64,000 nucleotides of DNA, taken from assembly GCF_000831645.3 (NCBI RefSeq), contig NZ_CP012559.1, forward strand, positions 1,736,001 through 1,800,000, in the 5' to 3' direction. The notes under the pieces are model-generated. The model worked only from the letters and a program-made list of their open reading frames with translations, searched no databases and was not told the origin of the DNA. The position numbers were made by a program, and so were the translations under genes. The first letter of the stretch is position 1; each line of letters starts with the position of its first letter. Of the stretch, positions 1 to 8,875 are shown in pieces. The DNA is from Companilactobacillus heilongjiangensis. Lineage in GTDB: Bacteria; Bacillota; Bacilli; Lactobacillales; Lactobacillaceae.

Positions 1-57
1 GAAGCTAAGGACTATGGTTTGATTGATGATATTATGACAAACAAGGCTGACAAGTAA
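1..57 (+). CDS. clpP: ATP-dependent Clp protease proteolytic subunit, C-terminal end
   Basis: The window opens inside a gene whose last 18 residues read EAKDYGLIDDIMTNKADK and then stop. This is the usual C-terminus of ClpP, the serine protease that forms the barrel of ClpXP/ClpCP and degrades misfolded and regulatory proteins in the cytoplasm. The catalytic Ser-His-Asp lie off the window. A strong hairpin with a T-run follows. In most lactobacilli clpP lies directly downstream of whiA on the same strand; here whiA is 7 kb away and on the opposite strand, so the locus has been rearranged. The identification rests on a short tail and the known neighbourhood. Confidence 0.75.
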   Translation, partial: EAKDYGLIDDIMTNKADK

Positions 58-127
58 AAAGAAGAGGGTGCAGAGCGGCCGTTTAAATTTCTGTCGTTTG
101 TAACTCGTTTCAATGATACTTTTAGTT

Positions 128-172
128 AAAAAAACATGATTTCGATATTTTATCGAAGTCATGTTTTTTTGT
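128..172 (+). terminator. Rho-independent terminator after clpP
   Basis: A-rich arm, then an inverted repeat (AACATGA...TCATGTT around TCGATA/TATCGA) and a run of seven T. It lies about 70 bp after the clpP stop. The flanking A-run means it could also work on the other strand. Confidence 0.8.
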
Positions 173-210
173 TTACCTTTTTTGTTTACTTTGAAGAATT
201 AAAAAAACTG

Positions 211-272
211 AACTGTGACATAACTATTTTTGTTTTAAATACGCAGCCAGAAACGTGCAATAAAACACAGTT
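211..272 (-). terminator. Hairpin after ABC exporter; member of a second repeat family
   Basis: Arms AACTGTG (211-217) and CACAGTT (265-271) can pair, and on the minus strand a T-run follows, so it can end the ABC exporter transcript. Positions 212-247 are almost identical to 12109-12074 on the opposite strand (one mismatch in 36 bases), which makes this a shared intergenic hairpin family rather than a unique terminator. Confidence 0.5.
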
Positions 273-274
273 TT

Positions 275-1051
275 TTAGTTGTTACGGTTATATGCCCAAA
301 CTGTTAATGGAGCAAATACAACCACGATCATAATTCCAAAAATCAATACTAGAAAGGCCTCATTGGTCCAGCGACCTGTTGCCAAAATCTGTCTGATAGC
401 AATAATCACATAAGTAATGGGATTCATATATGCTATAACTTGCATAGTTTTTGACAATGTGTGAATTGGAATAAAGGCATTTGATAGAAATGATAAAGTC
501 AACATAATCATCAATGAGAAACTTTCAACCGTTGTGGCACTCTTGGCTAACATCCCTAGCAATGCGAAAATCCAAGACATTGCCCAACCGATAAAGATAG
601 CAAGTAATCCGCTGACAACAATTCCACCGAAGCCGGCAGCTGGACGCCAACCCATGATATAACCGGTCGTTAATGAAGTTATTGTGGCGATTGTTAATCT
701 TAGAATATCAGCGAAAAGTTGACCTGCCAAAGGTGCAATATGTGCCATTGGCAATGATTTGAAACGATCATATACTCCTGAATCCAAATCTTCTCTAATT
801 TGTGAACCAGAACCTGATGACGCTGAAAGCATTGTTTGAATCAAAATTCCGGGGACAATTGTTGGTAAATAATTTTTAACATTACCGGCGATTGCACCTC
901 CGAATAAATAGCCAAACATCAACATAAACATGACCGGCTGGATAATTACATCCATCATTCTATCAGGGTTGTGAATTGTCTTTAATAAATTACGGTAAGC
1001 CATTGTTGCAGTATTCATAATTAAATTTCCACGGTGTGTTTGTACGTCCAT
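275..1051 (-). CDS. ABC-2 type exporter permease (DrrB-like)
   Basis: A 258-residue integral membrane protein with about six hydrophobic segments. It resembles ABC-2 permeases of the daunorubicin/multidrug exporter type (DrrB/YadH style), with the N-terminal soluble stretch and the typical segment VMFMLMFGYLFGGAI near residues 40-55. It lies 20 bp downstream of an ATPase gene on the same strand and would form the membrane pore of that exporter. The start has a plausible ribosome site (GGATAGAGG) 9 bases upstream. Known for the family: export of drugs, lipids or peptides. The substrate here cannot be read from sequence. The divergent MarR regulator suggests induction by a toxic compound. Confidence 0.85.
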   Translation of the reverse strand: MDVQTHRGNLIMNTATMAYRNLLKTIHNPDRMMDVIIQPVMFMLMFGYLFGGAIAGNVKNYLPTIVPGILIQTMLSASSGSGSQIREDLDSGVYDRFKSLPMAHIAPLAGQLFADILRLTIATITSLTTGYIMGWRPAAGFGGIVVSGLLAIFIGWAMSWIFALLGMLAKSATTVESFSLMIMLTLSFLSNAFIPIHTLSKTMQVIAYMNPITYVIIAIRQILATGRWTNEAFLVLIFGIMIVVVFAPLTVWAYNRNN

Positions 1052-1071
1052 AATAAAAGCCTCTATCCTTT

Positions 1072-2007
1072 TTAATTTTTACCAACGGTTAAATTCATAA
1101 ATACGTCATCCAAAGATGGTTCTTGGACTGTTAAATCAGTAATTGAAATTTTATCCTGCTGTAGAGTTGCCAATAATTTTGATAATTGATCAACTCCAGC
1201 CAAGTTGGTGCTCAAGCGTTGCCCTGCCAGATGAACAGTTGCGCCTAATTTATCGGTAACTAATTTAACCGTTGAATCAACTTGCTGATTATCACTCACA
1301 GTAAAACTTAAATTAGTTCCACCAATCTGTTGCTTTAATTCTGAAGGTGTTCCGATTTTTACTAATTTACCGTGATCGATAACTGCAATTCTGTCTGCCA
1401 ATTGATCTGCTTCATCAAGATATTGTGTCGTTAATACAATTGTGGAACCCTGAGCTACCAATTTTCTAATCGTATCCCACATTTGCGTTCTAGTTCGAGG
1501 GTCCAATCCAGTAGTTGGTTCGTCTAGGAAAATCAAAGCCGGACGAGTAATCAAGCTAACTGCCAAATCCAATCTGCGGCGCATCCCACCTGAGAAATCT
1601 TTTAATGACTTATCAGCTGAATTGACCAGTGAGAATTCTTCTAGCAATTCTTCGGTCCGCTTTTTTGAATCTGCTCGTGATAAACCATTTAATCTTGAAA
1701 AAATCATTAAATTCTCACGGGCGGAGATATCTTCATCAACCGATGCATATTGCCCAGTCAGTCCAAACATCGATCTGGCCAACTTCCCTTCACTAGCAGT
1801 ATCGTGACCAAAAATTTTGACCGTGCCGCTAGTGGATTTTAACAATGTCGTTATCATTCGCAAAGTGGTTGTTTTCCCGGCACCATTGGGTCCCAAGAGT
1901 CCGAACACCTCACCTTGTTTGACGTTAAAGGAAATATCATCAACTGCTGTTTTATCGTTAAATTTTTTTGTTAAGTGGCTAACTTCGATTGCATTATTTA
2001 GTGTCAT
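1072..2007 (-). CDS. ABC exporter ATP-binding protein (DrrA-like)
   Basis: A 311-residue ATPase. Walker A GPNGAGKTT lies near residues 39-47, the signature SGGMRRRLD near 140, and Walker [14 protein letters not shown] near 157-169. The C-terminal 80 residues after the nucleotide-binding domain are typical of DrrA-type subunits. It powers export through the permease directly downstream. The promoter region upstream holds three copies of an interrupted palindrome shared with the divergent marR gene, so the ATPase-permease pair is probably repressed by that MarR protein. The ATG has an SD-like GAGG 9 bases upstream. Confidence 0.9.
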   Translation of the reverse strand: MTLNNAIEVSHLTKKFNDKTAVDDISFNVKQGEVFGLLGPNGAGKTTTLRMITTLLKSTSGTVKIFGHDTASEGKLARSMFGLTGQYASVDEDISARENLMIFSRLNGLSRADSKKRTEELLEEFSLVNSADKSLKDFSGGMRRRLDLAVSLITRPALIFLDEPTTGLDPRTRTQMWDTIRKLVAQGSTIVLTTQYLDEADQLADRIAVIDHGKLVKIGTPSELKQQIGGTNLSFTVSDNQQVDSTVKLVTDKLGATVHLAGQRLSTNLAGVDQLSKLLATLQQDKISITDLTVQEPSLDDVFMNLTVGKN

Positions 2008-2037
2008 TATTTATTGCCTCGTTGTTTTATTAATTCA

Positions 2038-2110
2038 TCAGGTCACCTGATTAAAATTAATCATAAGGGTACCTGACTAAAAATGCAAGCATTTTAATCA
2101 GGCCACCTGA
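2038..2110. promoter_or_regulatory. Three MarR-type operators between exporter and marR
   Basis: Three 13-bp sites of the form TCAGGTCACCTGA: 2038-2050 (perfect arms, one-base centre), 2064-2076 (TAAGGGTACCTGA, left arm degenerate) and 2098-2110 (TCAGGCCACCTGA, one arm mismatch). Centres are 26 and 34 bp apart. They fill the intergenic gap between the ABC exporter and the divergent marR gene. Site 3 lies just upstream of the likely marR -10 box, near the -35 position, which predicts autorepression. Confidence 0.7.
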
Positions 2111-2129
2111 ATATTTTTTATTTAAGCTG

Positions 2130-2135
2130 TATAAT
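2130..2135 (+). promoter_or_regulatory. marR -10 box
   Basis: A perfect TATAAT 20 bases before the marR start codon. The -35 region is poor and coincides with the third MarR operator. Confidence 0.5.
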
Positions 2136-2155
2136 AGCCTTTGGAGGTAATGCTT

Positions 2156-2671
2156 ATGCCTGATTTACTTAAACAAAAAAATGCCGCTGGAAAATTAATT
2201 GAATTCGGTATGGTGCGACACGTTGCTGACAAAGTTGCCCATCGAAATACCGATGAAGACGAAAGAAAATTCATGTTTCAAGGCCAAGGTAAAATCCTGC
2301 TTGCCCTGTCACAATCTAATGGTCTTTCACAAAAAGAATTAGCTACACGACTTGACTTGAGCGCCCAATCGACCGCTGAGTTCGTCAATAAATTAGTTAA
2401 AAAACAACTGGTCACTAAAGAAAAGTCGACCACCGACCGCCGCATGACAATTATTCGAATAACTGATTTAGGACGCCAAACAGCTACTATGGAATCAACA
2501 GTGCCCGAATTTCTAAATGCTTTGACCGATGAAGAACTTGATCAATTTGCCAATATTCTGAGTAAAATAAACACTCACCTATATGACGAAATCGAAAACA
2601 CTGACCATCAAAACTTATTTAATAGATCTAAGCAAATGATAAAAGATGGTATCCGCGATTGGTTCCTTTAA
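2156..2671 (+). CDS. MarR family transcriptional regulator
   Basis: A 171-residue winged-helix protein. The segment GLSQKELATRLDLSAQSTAEFVNKLVKKQLV (split here into helix-turn-helix and wing entry, about residues 59-90) followed by TDRRMTIIRITDLG is the standard MarR DNA-binding core. ATG at 2156 is preferred over ATG 2150 and TTG 2141, because GGAGG at 2143-2147 then sits 8 bases upstream. It is divergent from the ABC exporter, and the gap holds three palindromic sites, so it most likely represses both units and releases on binding a small ligand. The ligand is unknown. Confidence 0.9.
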   Translation: MPDLLKQKNAAGKLIEFGMVRHVADKVAHRNTDEDERKFMFQGQGKILLALSQSNGLSQKELATRLDLSAQSTAEFVNKLVKKQLVTKEKSTTDRRMTIIRITDLGRQTATMESTVPEFLNALTDEELDQFANILSKINTHLYDEIENTDHQNLFNRSKQMIKDGIRDWFL

Positions 2672-2685
2672 AATTTAAATATCCC

Positions 2686-2877
2686 GTCTACAGAGCTGGG
2701 AACTATTCTCAAGCTGTGCGGAACGACTTGAGCCAAAGTACGGTCTCAAGTCTCGGTTTGAAGTCTTGACACAGTTCGTCAAGTCTCCAAACACGTCCGG
2801 TGGTATAAGTACGGGAGATACCTCCCGTACTTATACCACTACCACGGCACACAAATATTTCCCAGCTCTTCCGACTA
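2686..2877 (+). repeat. PRE copy 1 (forward), pairs with copy 2
   Basis: Palindromic repeat element. Outer stem P1 is GAGCTGGGAA with TTCCCAGCTC. Hairpin P3 is GACTTGAG/CTCAAGTC around loop CCAAAGTACGGT. P4 pairs GTTTG..CTTGAC with GTCAAG..CAAAC. P5 is an 18-bp perfect stem (GTGGTATAAG...CTTATACCAC). It begins about 14 bp after the marR stop. The CTA end faces copy 2 across a 97-bp AT-rich spacer. P3 differs from other copies at several positions on both strands of the stem, so pairing is preserved. Confidence 0.85.
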
Positions 2878-2977
2878 GTTAATCATTATTAATTAAGTAT
2901 AGGAACATTCAAATGTTCTTATATTGAATCCACTTTTGAAACCAAAATATAATTAATACAAACATCTGTAACAAATG

Positions 2978-3155
2978 AGTTGGAAGAGCTGAGAGCATTC
3001 ATCAGCAGCGAAAGTGGCGTTATGGCTTTAGCCATTACACCACCGGGCGTGTTGGAGACTTGCTGGTTTTGCAAGGCTTCAACCGAGGTTCGAGACCGCT
3101 CTTTGGCTCGAGCCGTTCCGCGCAGCAGATGAATGCTCTCAGCTCTGGAAACGGC
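2978..3155 (-). repeat. PRE copy 2 (reverse)
   Basis: Same architecture, opposite orientation to copy 1. P1 pairs GAGCTGAGAGCATTCATC with its exact complement. The right end GGAAACGGC is the polar GCCG terminus read in reverse. It is nearly identical to copies 3 and 4 along its whole length. Confidence 0.88.
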
Positions 3156-3181
3156 ACCACCTTAAATACATAATGGACATT

Positions 3182-3236
3182 AAAAACACTGCCAAAATTG
3201 TTATAAATTAATCAATCAATTGGACAGTGTTTTTAT
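3182..3236 (+). terminator. Bidirectional terminator upstream of DHA2 exporter
   Basis: Arms AAAACACTG and CAGTGTTTT with further pairing of CCAA/TTGG, loop of about 25 bases, then TTTTTATTTT. It would isolate the downstream exporter gene from marR and the two PRE copies. Confidence 0.65.
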
Positions 3237-3289
3237 TTTAGGCTATCCTTAAATTGTTATTAGACTAAACAAAAGAAAGGGGTATTTTT

Positions 3290-4681
3290 ATGAATAAAGG
3301 TGAAATTCAAAATAGCCTGGCTCGTAAGTTATTTATCATCACTTTGTTATCCGGAACTTTTACAATGTCGATCAGTCAGTCATCACTATCAACTGCCTAT
3401 CCAACCTTGATGAAATTCTTCGGTGTTACGGCTCCCACAATCCAATGGTTAACTACTGGTTTCATGCTGATTATGTGTATCATGATGCCAATCAGTCCAT
3501 GGCTGTTAAATAACTTTTCATTCAAAAAAATCTTTTTAAGTGTTGTCGCAATTTTTGCACTCGGAACTTTCGTTATTATCATTGCACCAAACTTTCCCAT
3601 CGCCATGTTAGGTCGGGCTTTGGAAGCTATCGGTGTCGGGGTTTTATTCCCATCATTTCAATCTGTTCTAATGTCCATCACACCCGAGTCAAAACGTGGT
3701 GCAACTATGGGTTACGCCGGACTAGTCATGGGCTCAGCTTTAGCTAGTGGTCCAATTATTTCCGGGATTGTTCTAAACTTTGTTCAATGGCAAGGACTAT
3801 TCGTCATCTTTTTGTTAATTATGATCGTAATTTTTATCAGTGGTCTTATTTATATCAAAGATGTCATGCCTCGTCACAAAGCTAGTCTGGATTTAATTTC
3901 AACCGTCTACCTACTTGGTATCATTGGCCTGCTCTATGTGGTCAATCAAGCTGGAGCAACTAAGAGTTTTGGCACTAACTTGGTGATTCTACTCGTCATC
4001 AGTCTTTTATTAACGTTCTTATTTATTCGCCGTCAGTTAACCAAAAAGGAACCCCTACTCGATTTGAAAGTTATGAAAAACTTCAATTTCGACTTAGCAG
4101 TTCTGCTCACAGGATTCTCTTATATTTCACTGATTGTCGTAACAATTATTTATCCACTTTATTATCAAAATATTTTGCATACTTCGGTTCTGATGTCAGG
4201 TTTGGCTTTAGTTCCACCAGCCATCGTCCTCAGCATCTTGAATCCATTGACTGGTAAACTTGCCGATCGAATCGGATTCAAATCGACTTTATTAATCGGT
4301 ATGTCAATGATTGTTGTCGGTTGGTTCTTACTATTTGCCATCCACACGAAATTAAGTATCTGGCCAATGATTTTGATTGCTGCATTAATTGAAGGCGGAA
4401 ATGCCTTTGTTATGATGCCTGCCACAACTTTGGGTGGAAATTCTTTGTCAGAAGAATTATTGCCTCACGGTACTGCAATCATAACAACCGTTCGTCAATT
4501 GCTCGGCTCATTAGGCGTCAGCTTAGCAACATTGATTTTGGTTACAACTAATCAAAATCATCATTTACCTGCCAATACCGGTTTAATCGGTTTTCAAAAG
4601 GTTTTCGCATTCTTCTTTGGCATGGCGATTATCGGTTTGATATTTGCTTTATTAATTAAAAATAATAAGAAGACAGCTTAA
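3290..4681 (+). CDS. MFS drug exporter, DHA2 family
   Basis: A 463-residue polytopic protein with about 14 hydrophobic segments. The N-terminus carries FTMSISQSSLSTAYPTLM and the motif-A-like loop before WLLNNFSFKKIF. Loop LGRALEAIGVGVLFPSFQSVL near residue 110 matches motif C-like glycine-rich helices of the EmrB/QacA/LmrB group. Known role of the family: proton-driven drug export across the cytoplasmic membrane. Ribosome site AAAGGGG lies 8-9 bases before ATG. It stands alone, with a terminator on each side. The substrate is unknown. Confidence 0.88.
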   Translation: MNKGEIQNSLARKLFIITLLSGTFTMSISQSSLSTAYPTLMKFFGVTAPTIQWLTTGFMLIMCIMMPISPWLLNNFSFKKIFLSVVAIFALGTFVIIIAPNFPIAMLGRALEAIGVGVLFPSFQSVLMSITPESKRGATMGYAGLVMGSALASGPIISGIVLNFVQWQGLFVIFLLIMIVIFISGLIYIKDVMPRHKASLDLISTVYLLGIIGLLYVVNQAGATKSFGTNLVILLVISLLLTFLFIRRQLTKKEPLLDLKVMKNFNFDLAVLLTGFSYISLIVVTIIYPLYYQNILHTSVLMSGLALVPPAIVLSILNPLTGKLADRIGFKSTLLIGMSMIVVGWFLLFAIHTKLSIWPMILIAALIEGGNAFVMMPATTLGGNSLSEELLPHGTAIITTVRQLLGSLGVSLATLILVTTNQNHHLPANTGLIGFQKVFAFFFGMAIIGLIFALLIKNNKKTA

Positions 4682-4694
4682 AATTCTCAAATTC

Positions 4695-4738
4695 AAAAAG
4701 TCAGATAAATTCCAAACGGAAAATATCTGACTTTTTTG
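4695..4738 (+). terminator. Rho-independent terminator after DHA2 exporter
   Basis: AAAGTCAGATA and TATCTGACTTT pair around a 16-base loop, followed by a T-run. Confidence 0.85.
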
Positions 4739-4827
4739 TTTACTTAAGATTGGATTGTTTTAAAAGAAAATTAAAAAAATAGTTGGCAACGAGAAAGGAG
4801 CTATTTCTTCAATCAACCTAAGTGAAG

Positions 4828-4833
4828 TATAAT
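4828..4833 (+). promoter_or_regulatory. -10 box for the GT-C-like membrane gene
   Basis: TATAAT 40 bases before the TTG start, with a weak -35 (TTCTTC at 4805-4810, 17-bp spacer). Confidence 0.45.
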
Positions 4834-4872
4834 TAACTTCTGGATTATCTATTTTATTTAGGAGGGGAAATT

Positions 4873-6594
4873 TTGAATTCAAAGAATAAACCCGCTCTAC
4901 AAACTATTTTTATTACCCTATTATTTTTCGTAGTTTTATTAGCATGGACACTGTGGCAATTCCACTTTAATTACATGGTCTCCATGTATGATACATACTT
5001 TCATTCCCAGCGTATTTATGAAATCAGACTGGCTTTTCAGCAACATTCACTGCCAAGCTGGGTCAATTTCAATACTTTCTTCAACACTGGACAAGCCGTC
5101 AATGGCATGTATCCTGATTTTACGCTCTGGCCCTTTGTTTGGATAACAAATTTCTTAACACCAATCCATCAACAAATTGCGATTAAAACGTTAATTTATG
5201 CTTTAACATTTATCGTTTCATTCATTTCCTTAAACAAGCGTTTTGACAGTCGTAACGCCGTTTTAGCCGCATCAATTTTTGTCCTATCAGGTTCAGCCAT
5301 TAAAGATTTAACTAGTGAAATGCAAACCGGTACGGCGATCGTTATGATTTTCGCTTTTCCATTGCTTTTTACACTTAAAGATGCAATTGAAAGTGATAAA
5401 ATCGATCCACCTTTAATTATCAAAACAGCATTATTAATGACTATTGTCATCAATTCTCACCTGCTAAGTGCTGTTGCTATCACAATAATCGCTAGTATCT
5501 TCTTAATCATTGAAACGATTATTAAAAAGAATTACTTAGCCTGGTTAAACTTAATCATCGCCGCTTTTTTAACAGTTGTCCTCTGTCTACCGATAATTTA
5601 TCGGCTTATCCGGATTTCTAAAACCGGCTTACTGGCACCATTTGGTAAGGGTCACGTTATCAGTGAGCCAATTTGGACGTTATTTATGACGACTCGTTGG
5701 AACGCTAAATCAACTATCTCTATAACGGCAATTATCCTGCTAGTCATCACCATAGTTGGTCTCAAAAAAGATAAACTCAAGCAATTATTACCATGGTTTT
5801 ATGTTGAACTGGCATTAATTTTATTCAGTACTAATATCATCCCTTGGAATTTATTCAGTAAACTGCCAATCATCAATACCTTTCAATATGCAAACTGGCG
5901 CTTTGCTCCCTTCTTGGGCATGATTCCACTAGTTTTAGTCCTAATTAATTTCAATCAGAAACGCACACGAATCATTTTCGTCAGCATGGTCGTTCTATCA
6001 TACATAATGTCAGTCCAGACGGCTTTCCACGACCAATATCACAAAACTTCTAACAGTCCCATCGTCACTCAATATTCCAAAACAGTCGTCCCATTGAATG
6101 CCAATGCCAAAGTCACTTCAACTGGTATCAACAGTGACAAACTCATGCGAACATTAATCCCAGACTACGCTCCCAATTCCGTTCCCGTCCAAAAAGGATC
6201 AGATGGTGCTAGTTTGGATCCGCAAGTTTCATACTTAATTTCTCACCACTTGGCTGTCACCGAACAACGTGATATTCCATTAGAACATTCGACAACAGCT
6301 AATTCATTAACTTTAACTGCATCAAATGTTCCCAAAGGAAATATCAAATTGCCAGTCTTCGGTTATCGAACACTAAACTATCGCATCACATCCAATGGCA
6401 AATTAGTTCCGTTCAAAATTGACAGCACTGGTTTTATCAATATCAACAATCAACATGCCTACAAGCGAGTAAGTTATAAAATAATTCAAATTCAGCCAAC
6501 ACTTTATCGTCCGTTGATTTGGTTATCATTTACACTGTTCTTCGCTTTGGTAATCGTATTATTATTTCCAACTATTAAACAATTAAGAATGTAA
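4873..6594 (+). CDS. Polytopic membrane protein, GT-C glycosyltransferase-like
   Basis: 573 residues with roughly 11-13 membrane segments and a C-terminal extracytoplasmic region (about residues 385-545) before a last membrane helix. Near residue 37 the sequence YDTYFHSQRIYEI, then LPSWVNFNTFFNTGQ, recalls the first outer loop of GT-C enzymes (D..FH..R pattern), which use lipid-linked sugars. That suggests a role in decorating cell-surface polymers, but I do not recognise a specific member. TTG start is chosen because AGGAGGGG ends 5 bases before it and no ATG follows closely. Single-gene unit with its own promoter and terminator. Confidence 0.65.
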   Translation: MNSKNKPALQTIFITLLFFVVLLAWTLWQFHFNYMVSMYDTYFHSQRIYEIRLAFQQHSLPSWVNFNTFFNTGQAVNGMYPDFTLWPFVWITNFLTPIHQQIAIKTLIYALTFIVSFISLNKRFDSRNAVLAASIFVLSGSAIKDLTSEMQTGTAIVMIFAFPLLFTLKDAIESDKIDPPLIIKTALLMTIVINSHLLSAVAITIIASIFLIIETIIKKNYLAWLNLIIAAFLTVVLCLPIIYRLIRISKTGLLAPFGKGHVISEPIWTLFMTTRWNAKSTISITAIILLVITIVGLKKDKLKQLLPWFYVELALILFSTNIIPWNLFSKLPIINTFQYANWRFAPFLGMIPLVLVLINFNQKRTRIIFVSMVVLSYIMSVQTAFHDQYHKTSNSPIVTQYSKTVVPLNANAKVTSTGINSDKLMRTLIPDYAPNSVPVQKGSDGASLDPQVSYLISHHLAVTEQRDIPLEHSTTANSLTLTASNVPKGNIKLPVFGYRTLNYRITSNGKLVPFKIDSTGFININNQHAYKRVSYKIIQIQPTLYRPLIWLSFTLFFALVIVLLFPTIKQLRM

Positions 6595-6643
6595 AAAAAA
6601 ATGAGCCGATAATCATAAAAAGATTATCGACTCATTTTTATTT
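6595..6643 (+). terminator. Bidirectional terminator after membrane protein gene
   Basis: AAAAATGAGCCGATAATC pairs with GATTATCGACTCATTTTT around ATAAAAA. A-run and T-run on either side. Confidence 0.85.
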
Positions 6644-6727
6644 TAAATTACTGAAGACTGCATGACAAAAATCCAACATAGCCATTGTCGTAACAATTCA
6701 GTGATAATTTAATTTAACTAAAAAATC

Positions 6728-6907
6728 AGTTGGAAGAGCTGAGAGTATTCATCAGCAGCGAAAGTGGCGTTATGGTTTTAGCCGTTACACCACCGGGCGT
6801 GTTGGAGACTTACCGTTTTTTGGTAAGGCTTCAACCGAGGTTCGAGACCGCTCTTTGGCTCGGGCCGTTCCGCGCAGCAGATGAATACTCTCAGCTCTGG
6901 AAACGGC
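6728..6907 (-). repeat. PRE copy 3 (reverse, unpaired)
   Basis: Nearly identical to copies 2 and 4. In P4 this copy has CTTACC/GGTAAG where copy 4 has CTTGC/GCAAG, a compensatory change. Its GCCG end stops only about 4 bp from the whiA stop codon, between two convergent genes, and no terminator fits between them, so the element itself may end whiA transcription. Confidence 0.88.
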
Positions 6908-6911
6908 ATAC

Positions 6912-7841
6912 TTAAGCTGACTCAGCCAGTTCGTTCAACTTTCTCAAACGATGATTGATACCTGACTTTGAAATAGGTCCACTAGGAACCATATCGCCTA
7001 ATTCCTTCAAAGAAACTTCGGGATTTTCCAAACGCAAGACCGCAATCTCACGTAATTTATCAGGTAGAGAATCCAAACCAACTGTAGCTTGTAAATGTTT
7101 AATATTTTCAATTTGACGTTCGGCAGCAGCTACAGTCTTATTGATATTAGCGTTCTCGCAATTAACCAAACGATTAACTGAATTTCTCATATCACGAACA
7201 ATTCTAATATCCTCAAACTTCAACATCGAATTAGTAGCACCGATCACCTGCAAGAAGTCCGCAATTTTTTCAGCTTCCTTCAAGTAAACGATATAACCAT
7301 TCCGACGTTTCGTTGTCCGAGCGTTCAAATGGAAGTAATTCATCATCTGAGCGATTCCCTCATTATGAGTTTCGTATAATGAATAAATCTCCAAATGATA
7401 TCTGGAAGTCTCCGGATTATTAACACTTCCGGTAGCCAAAAAGGCTCCACGAAGGTATGAACGCATCCTTTGATCTTCTGTCAATACTTCTTCTGGTACA
7501 TCGGTATTGATCGATAGGCCAGATTCATCCAAAATATCTAAGTCCGTCAAAACTTTGTTGGTATCATGTTTCAACCGAACTAGATATTGATTATTTTTCT
7601 TCAATTTCATCTTTTTACGCACAAGCAATTCTGATTCCATACCATACTTTTGCTTTATCAAAGAAAAAATTCTTCTGGCAATTGCAGCGTTCTCAGTTTG
7701 TGCGGTTAAGACGAAGTGATGATTTTGTATGCTTAATGAGCCATTCATTCGTAACAATGCTGATAATTCTACTCGAGCATGTTCTGGATGGACGACTAAC
7801 TTTGTGAGTTCCTGTTTGACCTCACTTGCGTAAGAAACCAC
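6912..7841 (-). CDS. whiA: DNA-binding protein WhiA
   Basis: 309 residues, full family length. The N-terminal part is a degenerate LAGLIDADG homing-endonuclease fold (for example [25 protein letters not shown], split around residue 130-155) and the C-terminal part is a helix-turn-helix ([26 protein letters not shown] region). Known role in Firmicutes: chromosome segregation and cell division. Its stop is followed at once by PRE copy 3. It overlaps the yvcK stop, so both are cotranslated in the rapZ-yvcK-whiA operon. The usual downstream partner clpP is not adjacent here. Confidence 0.95.
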   Translation of the reverse strand: MVSYASEVKQELTKLVVHPEHARVELSALLRMNGSLSIQNHHFVLTAQTENAAIARRIFSLIKQKYGMESELLVRKKMKLKKNNQYLVRLKHDTNKVLTDLDILDESGLSINTDVPEEVLTEDQRMRSYLRGAFLATGSVNNPETSRYHLEIYSLYETHNEGIAQMMNYFHLNARTTKRRNGYIVYLKEAEKIADFLQVIGATNSMLKFEDIRIVRDMRNSVNRLVNCENANINKTVAAAERQIENIKHLQATVGLDSLPDKLREIAVLRLENPEVSLKELGDMVPSGPISKSGINHRLRKLNELAESA

Positions 7842-8875
7842 TAACGTCTCACCTCATTTTTTCTATTTCCAGATTGCAAGGATAGATTAATAATTTCCTT
7901 GGCAACCTTTTCTCCATCATGGAAAGCACCTTTATCGTGCAATGACAAGAAGTCATCTTGGATAACTTTGCAGCCCATGTCTCGTAAATCTTCAAAATCT
8001 GTTTGTACCTGATTGACATACTCGTCATACTTCTTATGATCCATATATCCCTCAGGGATTTTTCTCGTATTAACTAGGACAGTATCGATAAAGTTACCGC
8101 CCAAATGTTCATTCAAAACCTTGACGTGATCAGCATCAGTAAAGCCTTCAGTTTCACCAATCTGTGTCATGATGTTACAAATATAAACGACCTCGGCAGA
8201 TGTTTTCTTAACTGCCTCACCGATATCGCTGATCATCAAATTAGGCAAAATACTTGTGAACAAACTACCAGGACCCAAGACAACGACATCAGCTTGCATA
8301 ATTGAAGCAATAACTGAAATAACTGACTTTGGTTCCTCTTCTGGTTCATCTGAATTTGTGACCCAAACTCGTTTAACATGCTTACCAGAGTGCGTGATTT
8401 CGTGCTCTCCAGCGAGTTTTGTTCCATCAGTAAACTCAGCATGCAATGTCAACTTGGTATTGCTAGCTGGGTAAACATGACCATCAACGTGCATCATTTT
8501 AGATAGTTCTTGTACGGCGTCAAAAATATTAGGTGACATTTCCGTTAAAGCAGCGATGATGAGATTTCCAATCGCATGACCTGAGAAGAAATCGTCATTG
8601 GTTCTAAAACGATATTGGAAGACATCTAAGTCCACTTTAGGTAAATCTGAAAGAGATGCTAAAACGTTTCGAATATCCCCAGGAGGGACAACGTTGATAT
8701 AGTCACGAATGATACCAGATGATCCCCCATCATCGGCTACGGTAACAATTGCGGTAATATTAGCGTCCATGTTTCTTAAACTGTTTAATACAACTGGTAA
8801 ACCAGTACCCCCACCTATAACTACAACTCTTGGACGACGTCCTTTAACAACCCGAACTATCCTATTTGTTGCCAT
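7841..8875 (-). CDS. yvcK: Gluconeogenesis factor YvcK/GlmR
   Basis: 344 residues of the CofD/YvcK family. The glycine-rich [15 protein letters not shown] near residue 20 and ADDGGSSG near residue 47 are the nucleotide-sugar binding signatures. In Bacillus the protein binds UDP-GlcNAc and stimulates GlmS, steering carbon into cell wall precursors. Its start lies inside the end of rapZ (14-bp overlap) and its end overlaps whiA, so the three are translationally coupled. Confidence 0.95.
   Translation of the reverse strand: MATNRIVRVVKGRRPRVVVIGGGTGLPVVLNSLRNMDANITAIVTVADDGGSSGIIRDYINVVPPGDIRNVLASLSDLPKVDLDVFQYRFRTNDDFFSGHAIGNLIIAALTEMSPNIFDAVQELSKMMHVDGHVYPASNTKLTLHAEFTDGTKLAGEHEITHSGKHVKRVWVTNSDEPEEEPKSVISVIASIMQADVVVLGPGSLFTSILPNLMISDIGEAVKKTSAEVVYICNIMTQIGETEGFTDADHVKVLNEHLGGNFIDTVLVNTRKIPEGYMDHKKYDEYVNQVQTDFEDLRDMGCKVIQDDFLSLHDKGAFHDGEKVAKEIINLSLQSGNRKNEVRR

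Noticed and set aside
136-333. 65-residue open frame after clpP
   Set aside because: It runs across the clpP terminator and the 3' end of the ABC permease on the other strand, has no ribosome site and looks random.
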